A stretch of 15,997 nucleotides of DNA from JBKPCD01 sp046727175 (GCA_046727175.1 JBKPCD010000263.1:1-15997), one strand, 5' to 3'; shown: positions 1 through 7,111, counted from the first letter of the stretch. A program made the numbers and translations. Notes: generated from the sequence alone by a model not told the origin.

Positions 1-134
1 TCGTGCGCCTGTTCGGCCTGAATCTGATGGACGGCATCGAGCACGACCATGCCTTCGCTGACGTCCGTCCTGTAGTCACGGAAGTCTGCCTGCGCTTGAT
101 TTCCCCGCCAGATTCGAAACGTTGCTGATGCCAT
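1..134 (-). CDS. sdhB: Succinate dehydrogenase iron-sulfur subunit, N-terminal part (runs off the left edge)
   Basis: Only the first 44 codons are in the window, reading leftwards from an ATG at 134. The peptide begins MASATFRIWRG and contains GMVVLDAVHQIQAEQ, the segment that precedes the first cysteine cluster in Sdh1-type iron-sulfur subunits. The cysteine motifs themselves lie beyond the edge. SdhB carries electrons from the flavin of SdhA through three Fe-S clusters to the membrane anchor, on the cytoplasmic face of the membrane. A Shine-Dalgarno-like AAGG lies about 8 nt before the ATG. It is the third gene of the operon sdhC-sdhA-sdhB, separated from sdhA by 125 nt that hold palindromic repeats. 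The assignment rests on a short fragment but is strongly supported by the neighbours. Confidence 0.85.
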   Translation of the reverse strand, partial: MASATFRIWRGNQAQADFRDYRTDVSEGMVVLDAVHQIQAEQAH

Positions 135-151
135 TTGTGTACCTTCAGGGC

Positions 152-256
152 GGCGGGGTCTGAAGACCCCGCCCGACATTTCGCCAGCGCGGGGTCTTTC
201 AGAACCGCCCTGCGTTTTCGGTTTCCGTCTGTAGCGCGGGGTCTTCAGACCCCGCG
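152..256. repeat. Cluster of three GC-rich palindromes between sdhA and sdhB
   Basis: Two perfect palindromes have 10-bp arms: 152-173 (arm GGCGGGGTCT, 2-nt centre) and 235-256 (arm CGCGGGGTCT, 2-nt centre). A degenerate third copy with the same GCGGGGTCT core lies at 188-209. All three share the core GGGGTCT/AGACCCC. They fill the gap between two genes of one operon, so in the transcript each would form a strong hairpin. The form resembles REP-type intergenic palindromes. Effects on mRNA processing or on the ratio of SdhA to SdhB are possible but are inference. No U-tract follows any copy, so they are not classical terminators. Confidence 0.85.
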
Positions 257-259
257 GAC

Positions 260-2107
260 TTATTTGTTCTCCTCAATCACTCGTTTCAACTCCGGCGGAA
301 GCGGCGGCAATGGCACGTGTGACACCGCCATCGCACCATCCGAGTCTTTCTTCACGACGATGTTGAGGGTCGCAAATCCGGGATCCTTGTCCGGATAGTC
401 TCTGCGAAAGTGGCCGCCCCGGCTCTCCCTGCGCTCGAGCGCGCTTCGTGTAATGGCTTCGGACACAATCAGCAGACTTCGAAGATCCAGCGCGGTGTGC
501 CAGCCCGTGTGGTACTCGCGGTGGCCGGTCACCTCTGCGGACGCGGCGCGCCGCTTCATTGCGTCCAGCCCGACCAGCGCGCGCTGCATTTCCTCTTCCA
601 CGCGGACGATCCCGACGAGGTCCTGCATCATGTTTTGAAGATCCTGCTGGATCCTGAACGGGTTTTCGGCGTTCGCGGCACGCTCGAACGGCTCGAGGGA
701 CTCCTTCGCCGCCGCATCGACCTGCGTCGCGTCAATGCGGACGGCGCCGTTCGTCTTGGCGAACTGCGCCGCGTATTCGCCCGCACGCTTGCCGAACACG
801 AGAAGATCGGAGAGCGAGTTGCCGCCGAGCCGATTTGCGCCGTTGATGCCTGCGGCGCACTCGCCCGCGGCGAACAATCCGGGAAGCGTCGACATCTGCG
901 TATCCGCGTCGACTCTCACGCCGCCCATCACGTAGTGCGTAGTCGGCCCGATCTCCATCGGCTCGGTCGTGATGTCGATGCCGGCGAGCTCCTTGAACTG
1001 GTGGTACATACTCGGGAGCTTCCGGCGAATGTGCTCGGCCGCGTTGGGAATCTTCTCCTTGATCCAGGAGATGTCGAGGAAGACGCCGCCGTGCGGACTG
1101 CCTCGCCCTTCCTTGATTTCCCGGACGATGCAGCGCGCGACGTGATCGCGGGTGAGGAGTTCGGGGGGTCGCCGCGCGTTCTTGTCTCCCTGCGTGTAGC
1201 GCCAGCCCTCCTCCGGGTTGTCCGCGGTCTGGTTGCGATAGAGCTCGGGGATGTCGTCGAACATGAACCGGCGGCCTTCGCTGTTCCGCAGGACGCCTCC
1301 TTCGCCGCGCACGCCTTCGGTGACGAGGATCCCCTGGACGCTCGGCGGCCAGACCATGCCGGTCGGATGGAACTGCACGAACTCCATGTCCATCAGCTCC
1401 GCGCCGGCATCGTACGCGAGTGCGTGTCCGTCGCCCGTTGTCTCCCAGCTGTTGCTGGTGATCCGGTACGCGCGGCCGATGCCTCCTGTCGCGAGGACGA
1501 CTGCCTTCGCCTTGAACACGCGGAAGCGTCCGCGTTCGCGGTCGTATCCGAAGGCGCCAATGACCCGCGGCCCTTCGGTGAGCAGAGAGACGACCGTGAA
1601 TTCCATGTGCACGTCGAGGCCGCGGTGAGTCCCATGGTCCTGCAGCGTCCGGATCATCTCGAGGCCGGTGCGATCGCCGACGTGCGCGAGTCGCGGGTAC
1701 TTGTGCCCGCCGAAGTTGCGCTGAAGGATGCGGCCGTCCTTCGTGCGATCGAACAGCGCGCCCCAGGCTTCCAGCTCGCGGACGCGATCGGGCGCCTCTT
1801 TCGCGTGCAGCTCCGCCATCCGCCAGTTGTTGACGTACTGCCCGCCGCGCATCGTGTCGGCGAAGTGGACCGTCCAGCTGTCGCGCTCGTCCATATTGGC
1901 GAGCGCGGCGGCAATGCCGCCTTCAGCCATGACCGTGTGCGCTTTCCCGAGGAGCGATTTGCAGATCAGCCCGACCCGAACGCCCGCTGCCGATGCTTCG
2001 ATCGCGGCACGCAGCCCCGCACCGCCGGCCCCAATCACCAGCACGTCGTGCTCGTGCGTCTCGTATGTCAGATGATCCTCCAGTCGGTCAGGACGCCCAT
2101 CGAACAC
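260..2107 (-). CDS. sdhA: Succinate dehydrogenase flavoprotein subunit
   Basis: This 615-residue protein oxidises succinate to fumarate with covalently bound FAD, in the TCA cycle and respiratory complex II. The dinucleotide-binding GAGGAG is at residues 26-31. The HTV segment whose histidine normally binds FAD covalently is present (H57). Active-site segments are present: QFHPTG around H247, TEGVRGEGG 263-271, LLTRDHVAR with R320, HYVMGG with H391, and GECAAGINGANRLGG with E416 and R426. The sequence closely resembles the flavoprotein of mycobacterial Sdh1 rather than the E. coli form. The start is a GTG at 2107, overlapping the end of sdhC by 40 nt. No other usable start lies before the FAD motif, so the GTG is likely reached by reinitiation after sdhC. 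All key residues are intact. Confidence 0.96.
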   Translation of the reverse strand: MFDGRPDRLEDHLTYETHEHDVLVIGAGGAGLRAAIEASAAGVRVGLICKSLLGKAHTVMAEGGIAAALANMDERDSWTVHFADTMRGGQYVNNWRMAELHAKEAPDRVRELEAWGALFDRTKDGRILQRNFGGHKYPRLAHVGDRTGLEMIRTLQDHGTHRGLDVHMEFTVVSLLTEGPRVIGAFGYDRERGRFRVFKAKAVVLATGGIGRAYRITSNSWETTGDGHALAYDAGAELMDMEFVQFHPTGMVWPPSVQGILVTEGVRGEGGVLRNSEGRRFMFDDIPELYRNQTADNPEEGWRYTQGDKNARRPPELLTRDHVARCIVREIKEGRGSPHGGVFLDISWIKEKIPNAAEHIRRKLPSMYHQFKELAGIDITTEPMEIGPTTHYVMGGVRVDADTQMSTLPGLFAAGECAAGINGANRLGGNSLSDLLVFGKRAGEYAAQFAKTNGAVRIDATQVDAAAKESLEPFERAANAENPFRIQQDLQNMMQDLVGIVRVEEEMQRALVGLDAMKRRAASAEVTGHREYHTGWHTALDLRSLLIVSEAITRSALERRESRGGHFRRDYPDKDPGFATLNIVVKKDSDGAMAVSHVPLPPLPPELKRVIEENK

Positions 2108-2877
2108 AGTCGGACGTACGCATCACCGAGCGCGACTGAGAAGAGGCTGGCCCACGCCCAGCGCATGTGATTGCAGTTGAACTTGCAGGCGGCGCCGTAG
2201 AGCGCGAGCGGCGTGGGACTGTTCGAAAACTGATCGAGCCGCCCGCCGACGAGATGCCGGAAGGAGTGGCACCCGAGCGTGTATCCGCTGAGGAGCGTTG
2301 TGTTTGCTGCGAGCACGAGCGTTCCGACACCAACGCCGAACGCGACGCGTCCCGTGGCCGGCTCCGTGAACCAGAAGGCCTCCCACACGTCGTGCCACAA
2401 GAAGACCAGGAACAGAAGGGCGATGTAGAGGAAATACCGATGAACATTCTGGAGGATCAGCGGGAACGAGTGCTCACCGAGATACTTCTTTCGCGGCTCT
2501 CCGACGGCACAGGACGGCGGATCGGCCCAGAACGCTTTGTAGTAGGCCCCGCGATAGTAATAACAGGTGACGCGAAAGCCGCCCGGCGCCCACAGAATCA
2601 CCAGCGCTGCGGAAAACGGAAGGGCGCCTGGCCACCAGGCCGGCTGCGCCCACTCACCGAACCAGCTGTGCGGGCCTGCGCCGAAGAGGAGCGGTGAATA
2701 GAAAGGCGAGAGATATGGTCCGTACTCGTAATGATTGCCCTGAAATGCCGCCCACGTCGCGTAGACAACGAATGCTCCGAGCACGACGAACGTGAGGAGC
2801 GGCTCCGCCCACCACGCTTCGCGCCGCATCGTCTGCCCGAAGCCCCGTCGCTGCAACGGGATTACCACGTGCGCCAT
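2068..2877 (-). CDS. sdhC: Succinate dehydrogenase membrane anchor subunit, Sdh1 type (single large subunit)
   Basis: This 269-residue membrane protein precedes sdhA and anchors it. Hydrophobic segments lie at about 24-45, 84-104, 143-164, 178-198 and 239-258, giving roughly five membrane helices in one chain instead of separate SdhC and SdhD. Histidines H146 and H162 flank the third helix and are candidate haem ligands. Cysteines and histidines cluster near the helix ends: C105, C123, C203, H204, H208, C231, C235 and H237. The family is that of the mycobacterial Sdh1 membrane subunit, for which a membrane-embedded Rieske-like cluster has been reported. Whether these residues bind a cluster here is inference. 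The start is ATG at 2877 with a GGGAGG (complement at 2889-2894) 11 nt upstream. It is the first gene of the sdh operon and is divergent from the MFS gene. Confidence 0.9.
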   Translation of the reverse strand: MAHVVIPLQRRGFGQTMRREAWWAEPLLTFVVLGAFVVYATWAAFQGNHYEYGPYLSPFYSPLLFGAGPHSWFGEWAQPAWWPGALPFSAALVILWAPGGFRVTCYYYRGAYYKAFWADPPSCAVGEPRKKYLGEHSFPLILQNVHRYFLYIALLFLVFLWHDVWEAFWFTEPATGRVAFGVGVGTLVLAANTTLLSGYTLGCHSFRHLVGGRLDQFSNSPTPLALYGAACKFNCNHMRWAWASLFSVALGDAYVRLCSMGVLTDWRII

Positions 2878-2980
2878 GTCGCCGAGTGCCTCCCAATAGT
2901 GAACGAAAAAGAACAGTCCGCATGATTTGCTACGTCCGTCAAGTCACGATATCGAAGCGCTGCGTATGACGCAAGCAGCG

Positions 2981-3109
2981 ACAAGGGAAAGGGACAAGGG
3001 AAAAAAGACAAGGGAAAGGGAAAAGGGAATACGATGGAAGGCCAGCGCCGCTTTGGACTTGATCCCGACTCCATTTTCCCTTATCCCTTTTCCTTTCTCC
3101 CTTTCTCTT
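2981..3109. repeat. Inverted heptad array A (AGGGA / TCCCT) between sdhC and the MFS gene
   Basis: The left arm, 2981-3029, is a purine tract with AGGGA starting at 2984, 2990, 2997, 3011, 3017 and 3024; its second half repeats its first at a 27-nt offset. The right arm, 3074-3109, is the pyrimidine complement, with TCCCT at 3077, 3084 and 3098 and a one-base variant at 3091, which is an exact 7-nt step. About 44 nt of ordinary sequence separates the arms. The arms are reverse complements in word content, so a long imperfect hairpin could form. The right arm ends on the TTG start of the MFS gene. The divergent promoters of sdhC and the MFS gene would have to lie around this element. Confidence 0.85.
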
Positions 3110-4397
3110 GTTCACCGCGCTCCAACATCGCAACTTCCGGCTTCTCTGGATCGGTCTCCTCATCTCATTCTCCGGGAGCTTCATGCAGGCAGCGGCGGTG
3201 CTCTGGCACGTTTCGCTGCTGGTGCCGGAAGATCGGCGCGCGCTGGCGCTTGGTACCGTCGGCCTGGTTCGCATTCTTCCAGTCGTGTTCTTTTCGCTGG
3301 TGAGCGGTGTTGCGGCCGATGCGTTCGATCGACGTCGCTTGATGCTGGTCACGCAGTGTGTGATGGCACTGCTCGCGGCGCTGCTCGCGGTTTTGACGTT
3401 CCGAGGTTTGTCGAGTGTGTGGCCGGTCTACCTGCTCGCAGCGTGCAGTTCCGCGGCAGGAGCGTTCGATCTACCGGCGCGGCAGGCGCTCGTGCCAAGC
3501 CTCGTGCCGCGCGAACATCTTCCGAATGCAATCAGCCTGAACACGATTATGGTGCAGACGGCGTCGGTCGGTGGTCCCGCGCTGGGCGGCGCGATCATCG
3601 CCGAGGCCGGTGTGGCATGGGCGTATCTGTTCAACGCCCTGTCGTACCTTGCCGTGATTGCGGCTCTCCTGATGATGCGCGTTCGGGAGCCCTCGCACCC
3701 GATGGCCGAGTCGGTGGAGCGCGGCGATTTCACGCTTGCCGCGGCACTCGACGGCCTCCGGTTCGTGTTTCGAGCGCCGCTCATTCGATCGACGATGCTC
3801 CTGGATTTTTTTGCGACGTTCTTTTCATCCGCGACAGCGCTGTTGCCGATCTTCGCGCAGGACGTCCTCCAGGTCGGAGCGCGCGGATACGGCTGGCTCT
3901 ACGCCGCTCCTGCCGCTGGCGCAGTCGTCGCCAGCGGTGTGATGGTCCGCGCCGTCGAATGGATCGAACGCCGCGGCATCGTCCTGATCGCCAGCGTCTG
4001 GGCGTACGGGCTGGCGACGGTCGCATTCGGCCTGTCGCGGTCTTTCTGGCTGACGTTCAGCTGTCTGGCCATCACGGGCGCCGCGGACACGGTCAGCATG
4101 GTGTACCGCAATCTGATTCGTCAGCTGGAGACGCCCGATCATCTGCGCGGGCGCATGATGGGCGTCAACATGGTCTTCTTCATGGGCGGCCCGCAGCTCG
4201 GTGAGCTGGAAGCAGGGCTGGTCGCCGCATGGCTCGGCCCGGTTTTCTCCGTGGTGAGCGGCGGCATCGGATGTCTTCTGACGACCGGATGGATCGCGGC
4301 AATCACGCCGTCGTTACGCGAGTATCAGCGCTCGGCGCAGCCGGAGATCCCGACTGAAGAAGATCGTGCCAAAGCGAGAACTGGCGAGCCGGCCTGA
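3108..4397 (+). CDS. MFS transporter, EntS-like (MFS_3) family
   Basis: This 429-residue integral membrane protein has about twelve hydrophobic segments and is probably a proton-driven exporter. The opening MFTALQHRNFRLLWIG is typical of EntS-like MFS proteins. The loop motif between helices 2 and 3 reads SGVAADAFDRRRLML (about 66-80), matching the G-x3-D-R/K-x-G-R-R MFS signature. DLPARQALVPSLVP (about 120-133) is the second conserved stretch of this family. The tail of about 30 residues is hydrophilic and charged. The start is TTG at 3108: the frame closes at a stop at 3060-3062 and no other start codon precedes the conserved N-terminus. No Shine-Dalgarno sequence is visible, since the 35 nt upstream are pyrimidine repeat. 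The substrate cannot be told from sequence; neighbours do not suggest a siderophore cluster. Confidence 0.9.
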   Translation: MFTALQHRNFRLLWIGLLISFSGSFMQAAAVLWHVSLLVPEDRRALALGTVGLVRILPVVFFSLVSGVAADAFDRRRLMLVTQCVMALLAALLAVLTFRGLSSVWPVYLLAACSSAAGAFDLPARQALVPSLVPREHLPNAISLNTIMVQTASVGGPALGGAIIAEAGVAWAYLFNALSYLAVIAALLMMRVREPSHPMAESVERGDFTLAAALDGLRFVFRAPLIRSTMLLDFFATFFSSATALLPIFAQDVLQVGARGYGWLYAAPAAGAVVASGVMVRAVEWIERRGIVLIASVWAYGLATVAFGLSRSFWLTFSCLAITGAADTVSMVYRNLIRQLETPDHLRGRMMGVNMVFFMGGPQLGELEAGLVAAWLGPVFSVVSGGIGCLLTTGWIAAITPSLREYQRSAQPEIPTEEDRAKARTGEPA

Positions 4398-4401
4398 GGT
4401 T

Positions 4402-4407
4402 TATAAT
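4402..4407 (+). promoter_or_regulatory. -10 hexamer TATAAT for the ATP-grasp ligase, probably leaderless
   Basis: A perfect TATAAT lies just after the MFS stop, with only 10 nt between it and the GTG start of the next gene. Transcription would begin at or within a few bases of the start codon. No good -35 hexamer is seen 16-18 nt upstream, and no Shine-Dalgarno sequence is present. Confidence 0.5.
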
Positions 4408-4417
4408 TTCTCCACTC

Positions 4418-5443
4418 GTGGGCAAACTGAACGTCACCGTTCTGTACGATCGTTGGGAGGAGTCCGACGATAGTGCAGCTGCGTCCGACAAAGCGCCGTT
4501 GACGCGGACGTTGGACAAGAAGGAAGTCGAAGAGGAAGTCGGCGAAGCGCTCGGCAAGCTTGGGCACGACGCGCATCTCCACGTGCTCGATGGCTCTACG
4601 AAGGGGCTGCATGCAATCGCGCGGACCGATTCCGACCTCGTCTTCAATCTCGCGGAATCGTTTGCGGGCAACGATACGGCTGACTACTGCATCGCTGCGT
4701 ATTTGGAGCTCCTCGGGAAGCGTTTTACCGGATCCGGCTCACACGGTCTGCTCTACGCGCAGGACAAGGCGATTGCAAAGAAACTCCTCGAGTTCCACGG
4801 CATCCACACGCCCGTCTTCGCGCGATCGTATCGGGGCCGTCTGGATTTTTCACACGACCTCACGTTTCCGGTAATCGTCAAGCCCGCTCGCGAAGATGGA
4901 TCGATCGGGATCGAGTTCAATGCCGTCGTGTCTTCGATTCGCGAGCTGATGGAGCGCATCGACTGGTTACACGCCAACTTCGATTCGCCCGTGCTCATCG
5001 AGGAGTACGTCGAGGGACGAGAGATCTACGTCGGGATCCTCGGCAACGACAATCCAACGGCGCTCCCCCCGGTCGAACTGGATCTCTCGAAGCTGCCCGA
5101 GGGCACACCTCGGATCGCGGGGGCCGAGGTGAAGTGGGGTAAAGGCACGCGCGCGTATCGCGATACGAAGTCCGCCATTGCTGAAGGTCTCGCCGACGAA
5201 ACCGTTGCGCTGCTTCAGACAACGGCCGTCGCCGTCTACCAGGCGCTCGAGCTTCGAGATTACGCGCGTATCGACATGCGCCTCCGACCTGACGGCCGCG
5301 TCGCCGTGATCGAAGCCAATCCCAATCCGTGGCTCGCATCGAAGGCCGAATTCGTCATGGCGGCGCGCAAGTCCGGCCGCAATTACACGCAGCTCATAGG
5401 CGAGATAGTCGAGTTGGCATCGGCGCGCTATGGACTCGCGTAG
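4418..5443 (+). CDS. ATP-grasp ligase, D-alanine--D-alanine ligase-like
   Basis: This 341-residue cytoplasmic enzyme has the ATP-grasp fold and should join a carboxylate to an amine with ATP hydrolysis. DLVFNLAESFAGN (73-85) is the N-terminal substrate-domain signature of Ddl-like proteins. FPVIVKPAREDGSIGI (150-165) holds the ATP-binding lysine K155 and the glycine/serine-rich lid. VLIEEYVEGREIYVGIL (192-208) is the central motif. DYARIDMRLRPDGRVAVIE (281-299), followed by NPNP, supplies the metal ligands D286, E299 and N301. The length is close to that of Ddl. It is not beside murC, ftsQ or other wall genes, so it may be a second Ddl or a related dipeptide or amino-acid ligase. GTG at 4418 is chosen because TATAAT lies just before it and the N-terminus GKLNVTVLYDRW starts the first strand directly. 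Confidence 0.85.
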   Translation: MGKLNVTVLYDRWEESDDSAAASDKAPLTRTLDKKEVEEEVGEALGKLGHDAHLHVLDGSTKGLHAIARTDSDLVFNLAESFAGNDTADYCIAAYLELLGKRFTGSGSHGLLYAQDKAIAKKLLEFHGIHTPVFARSYRGRLDFSHDLTFPVIVKPAREDGSIGIEFNAVVSSIRELMERIDWLHANFDSPVLIEEYVEGREIYVGILGNDNPTALPPVELDLSKLPEGTPRIAGAEVKWGKGTRAYRDTKSAIAEGLADETVALLQTTAVAVYQALELRDYARIDMRLRPDGRVAVIEANPNPWLASKAEFVMAARKSGRNYTQLIGEIVELASARYGLA

Positions 5444-5468
5444 CGCGCCAACGCTACTGTCAATTACG

Positions 5469-5673
5469 GATTGCTGATTGCGGTTTGTAGATTGAAGGAT
5501 TGATGATTGCGGGTCTCATCGCAGATTGAAGGAGGAAATTACGGCTCGCCGGGTCGATGACAATCGCGCACAATCAAAAATCAGCAATCAAATCCGCAAT
5601 CAACAATGAAAATTCCGCAATCAACAATCCGTCAATCCGTCAATCCGCAATCGGCAATCTGCAATCTGCAACC
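5469..5673. repeat. Inverted heptad array B (GATTG / CAATC) between convergent genes
   Basis: The left arm carries GATTG at 5469, 5476, 5490, 5498, 5505 and 5524. The right arm carries CAATC at 5561, 5571, 5585, 5597, 5618, 5625, 5633, 5641, 5648, 5655 and 5662, with variants at 5604, 5611 and 5669 that keep the 7-nt phase. About 30 nt separates the arms. The array fills nearly the whole gap between the ATP-grasp ligase and the convergent methyltransferase, ending 2 nt before the methyltransferase stop codon. A short open frame across it (5557-5748) is repeat-encoded and not a gene. It could act as a crude bidirectional hairpin between the two 3' ends, but that is inference. Confidence 0.88.
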
Positions 5674-5675
5674 GA

Positions 5676-6212
5676 TCACGGTCTCACCCTCCCATCTGCT
5701 TTCCATAGATACAAGGTGACCTCGTCCCCGCTGGCGCTGGTGAACTGATCGATCTGATCGGCCGGCCAGGAAGGACCCATGCTGAAGGCATGCGACACGA
5801 TGCGTGCGCCGGGACGCAGCTGTCGGGTCAGAATGGGCCTAAGCTTCGCATTCGACGACGAGAGCAGGTAGAGCGTGACGACGGTCGCGGGCGAGACGTC
5901 GACGGTCATCGCATTCTCGAGCCGGAATTCCACGAGCCGCTCCACACCCGCCGCCCTGGCATTCGTACGCGCCTCTTCGATTCGCGCCGGGTCGATATCG
6001 ACGCCGACCCCCCGCGCGCCAAACTTCCTCGCCGCGGCAATGGGGATGCGGCCGTCGCCGCAGCCCAGGTCATAGACGACGTCGGCGCTGGTGACCTTCG
6101 CCAACGCCAACATGCGTTCGACGACGTCCGGAGGGGTAGCGGCGTATGGCGCCAGGCTCTGCTGTAGCGTGACCGAGGCGACGAGCGCCGCCGCTGAAAG
6201 GGTGGGCCACAT
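5676..6212 (-). CDS. Class I SAM-dependent methyltransferase with a hydrophobic N-terminal segment
   Basis: The protein has 178 residues from the ATG at 6212. VYDLGCGDGRIPIAA (46-60) is the SAM-binding motif I, and GVGVDIDPARIEEAR (68-82) contains the acidic residue of motif II. ATVVTLYLLSSSNAKLRPIL (109-128) and LRPGARIVSHAF (132-143) resemble small methyltransferases with a DOT1/aKMT4-like pattern. The substrate is unknown. Residues 1-25 (MWPTLSAAALVASVTLQQSL onwards) look like a signal peptide or membrane anchor, although the n-region lacks a basic residue. An in-frame ATG 33 nt upstream (6245) would add an arginine. The start at 6212 is preferred because TATGAT ends 6 nt before it, as expected for a leaderless message. 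It is convergent with the ATP-grasp ligase and divergent from carD. Confidence 0.82.
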   Translation of the reverse strand: MWPTLSAAALVASVTLQQSLAPYAATPPDVVERMLALAKVTSADVVYDLGCGDGRIPIAAARKFGARGVGVDIDPARIEEARTNARAAGVERLVEFRLENAMTVDVSPATVVTLYLLSSSNAKLRPILTRQLRPGARIVSHAFSMGPSWPADQIDQFTSASGDEVTLYLWKADGRVRP

Positions 6213-6218
6213 CCCGCC

Positions 6219-6224
6219 ATCATA
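6219..6224 (-). promoter_or_regulatory. -10-like hexamer TATGAT before the methyltransferase
   Basis: On the minus strand TATGAT is followed by GGCGGG and then the ATG at 6212, leaving 6 nt between the hexamer and the start codon. This spacing would place the transcript start at the A of the ATG. No convincing -35 is visible. If real, it excludes the longer start at 6245. Confidence 0.4.
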
Positions 6225-6379
6225 GCCCCTCAACGGCTCGGGCATTCGGCCGCAAATTATTAGAAGTTATACGTTTACCTTTTTACCGCCGAGCTTGAGA
6301 CGCGGCGCGGCGGGCGCGTATACCCGAGGGGTTGAACGGCCCAGATCGTCGAAAACTCCCCATTTTTGGCCGTTTTTCG

Positions 6380-6408
6380 TTGCCTCGCGCCCATGGATCC
6401 GCTATACT
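6380..6408 (+). promoter_or_regulatory. carD promoter, TTGCCT-17 nt-TATACT
   Basis: TTGCCT (6380-6385) and TATACT (6403-6408) are separated by exactly 17 nt; they match the sigma-70 consensus at 4/6 and 5/6 positions. A transcript would start near 6415 and carry about a 50-nt leader with a good ribosome site (AGGGGG, 6456-6461) before the GTG at 6466. This is the best-formed promoter seen in the window. The rest of the gap back to the methyltransferase (6225-6379) is moderately AT-rich at 6258-6290, and I see no other element there. Confidence 0.55.
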
Positions 6409-6465
6409 TACAAAACTGCTCATCGGGCGCACCCCTAACCTACTCACCTTTCTTCAGGGGGATAT

Positions 6466-7041
6466 GTGACATTCCAGGTTGGTGACAAGGTCATTTACCC
6501 AAATCACGGACTCGGCGTCGTTCAGGGCATCGAAACCAAAACAATCCTCGGCACCACCTGCGGCTTCTATCATCTCCGGATGGTCGCGAACGAAACGACG
6601 GTTCTCGTTCCGGTGGACAACGTCGACGGCGTGGGACTGCGGCGGGCAATCAGCGACGAGGAGATCGAACGGCTCTTCGCGCTTCTCGGCGACGGCAAGA
6701 TCGACAATCACCAGAACTGGAAGGGACGCTTCAAGGACAACTCGGATCGGATGCGGACCGGCTCGATCTACGACGTCATCGAAGTGCTGAAGAGCCTGAC
6801 GTTCCTCGCGCGCTCCAAGAACCTGTCGTTCCGCGAGAAGCGCATGCTCGATCGCGCCAAGTTCCTGGTGGTCTCCGAAATCTCCGAAGTGTCCCGCGAG
6901 AACACTCCAGTGGTCGAGGAGAAGGTCGACCGCGCGCTCGAGCGCTGTTTCACGATGAAGAACCGCTCGATTGCGCGCGCGAAGGCCGCCAAGGCGACGC
7001 CAACGAGGATTACGGTTCGACGCACGGCCAGAGCTTCGTAG
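6466..7041 (+). CDS. carD: CarD/CdnL family RNA polymerase-binding transcription regulator
   Basis: This 191-residue protein binds the RNA polymerase beta subunit and stabilises open promoter complexes, especially at rRNA and housekeeping promoters. The N-terminal RNAP-interaction domain (about 1-60) opens FQVGDKVIYPNHGLGVVQGI and contains the conserved VLVPVDNVDGVGLR. The helical C-terminal domain (about 62-165) has NWKGRF, whose tryptophan W85 corresponds to the residue that contacts promoter DNA in CarD, and LSFREKRMLDRAKFLVVSE (120-138). A basic tail follows from 166 (KNRSIARAKAAKATPTRI). GTG at 6466 is the start, with AGGGGG 4 nt upstream; an overlapping ATG at 6464 is followed at once by a stop. 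It has its own promoter and an intrinsic terminator, so it is probably monocistronic. Confidence 0.95.
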   Translation: MTFQVGDKVIYPNHGLGVVQGIETKTILGTTCGFYHLRMVANETTVLVPVDNVDGVGLRRAISDEEIERLFALLGDGKIDNHQNWKGRFKDNSDRMRTGSIYDVIEVLKSLTFLARSKNLSFREKRMLDRAKFLVVSEISEVSRENTPVVEEKVDRALERCFTMKNRSIARAKAAKATPTRITVRRTARAS

Positions 7042-7067
7042 GGCGCAGCAACACAGCACCTTCCGCA

Positions 7068-7105
7068 GGGCCGGGAGCTTCGATGCTTCCGGCCCCTTTT
7101 TGTTT
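7068..7105 (+). terminator. Intrinsic terminator of carD
   Basis: An 11-bp stem pairs 7068-7078 (GGGCCGGGAGC) with 7085-7095 (GCTTCCGGCCC), with one G-U pair. The loop is TTCGAT, and the stem is followed by five Ts at 7097-7101 and a further T-rich stretch. It starts 26 nt after the carD stop. It is the only classical Rho-independent terminator I see in the window. Confidence 0.88.
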
Positions 7106-7111
7106 CTCACC

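Noticed and set aside
410..2170. A 586-codon open frame on the plus strand, antisense to sdhA.
   Set aside because: It mirrors the codon structure of a certain gene in high-GC DNA, is rich in R, A, H and P, and shows no family motif.
5469..5673. CRISPR-like appearance of array B.
   Set aside because: Units are only 7-8 nt with no unique spacers of constant length, both orientations occur, and there are no cas genes nearby.
5557..5748. A 63-codon open frame across array B.
   Set aside because: Its asparagine/serine/isoleucine-rich translation is a direct product of the CAATC repeats.
6971..7111. A 47-codon extension of the PlsC frame into carD.
   Set aside because: It encodes the end of carD and its terminator in another frame.
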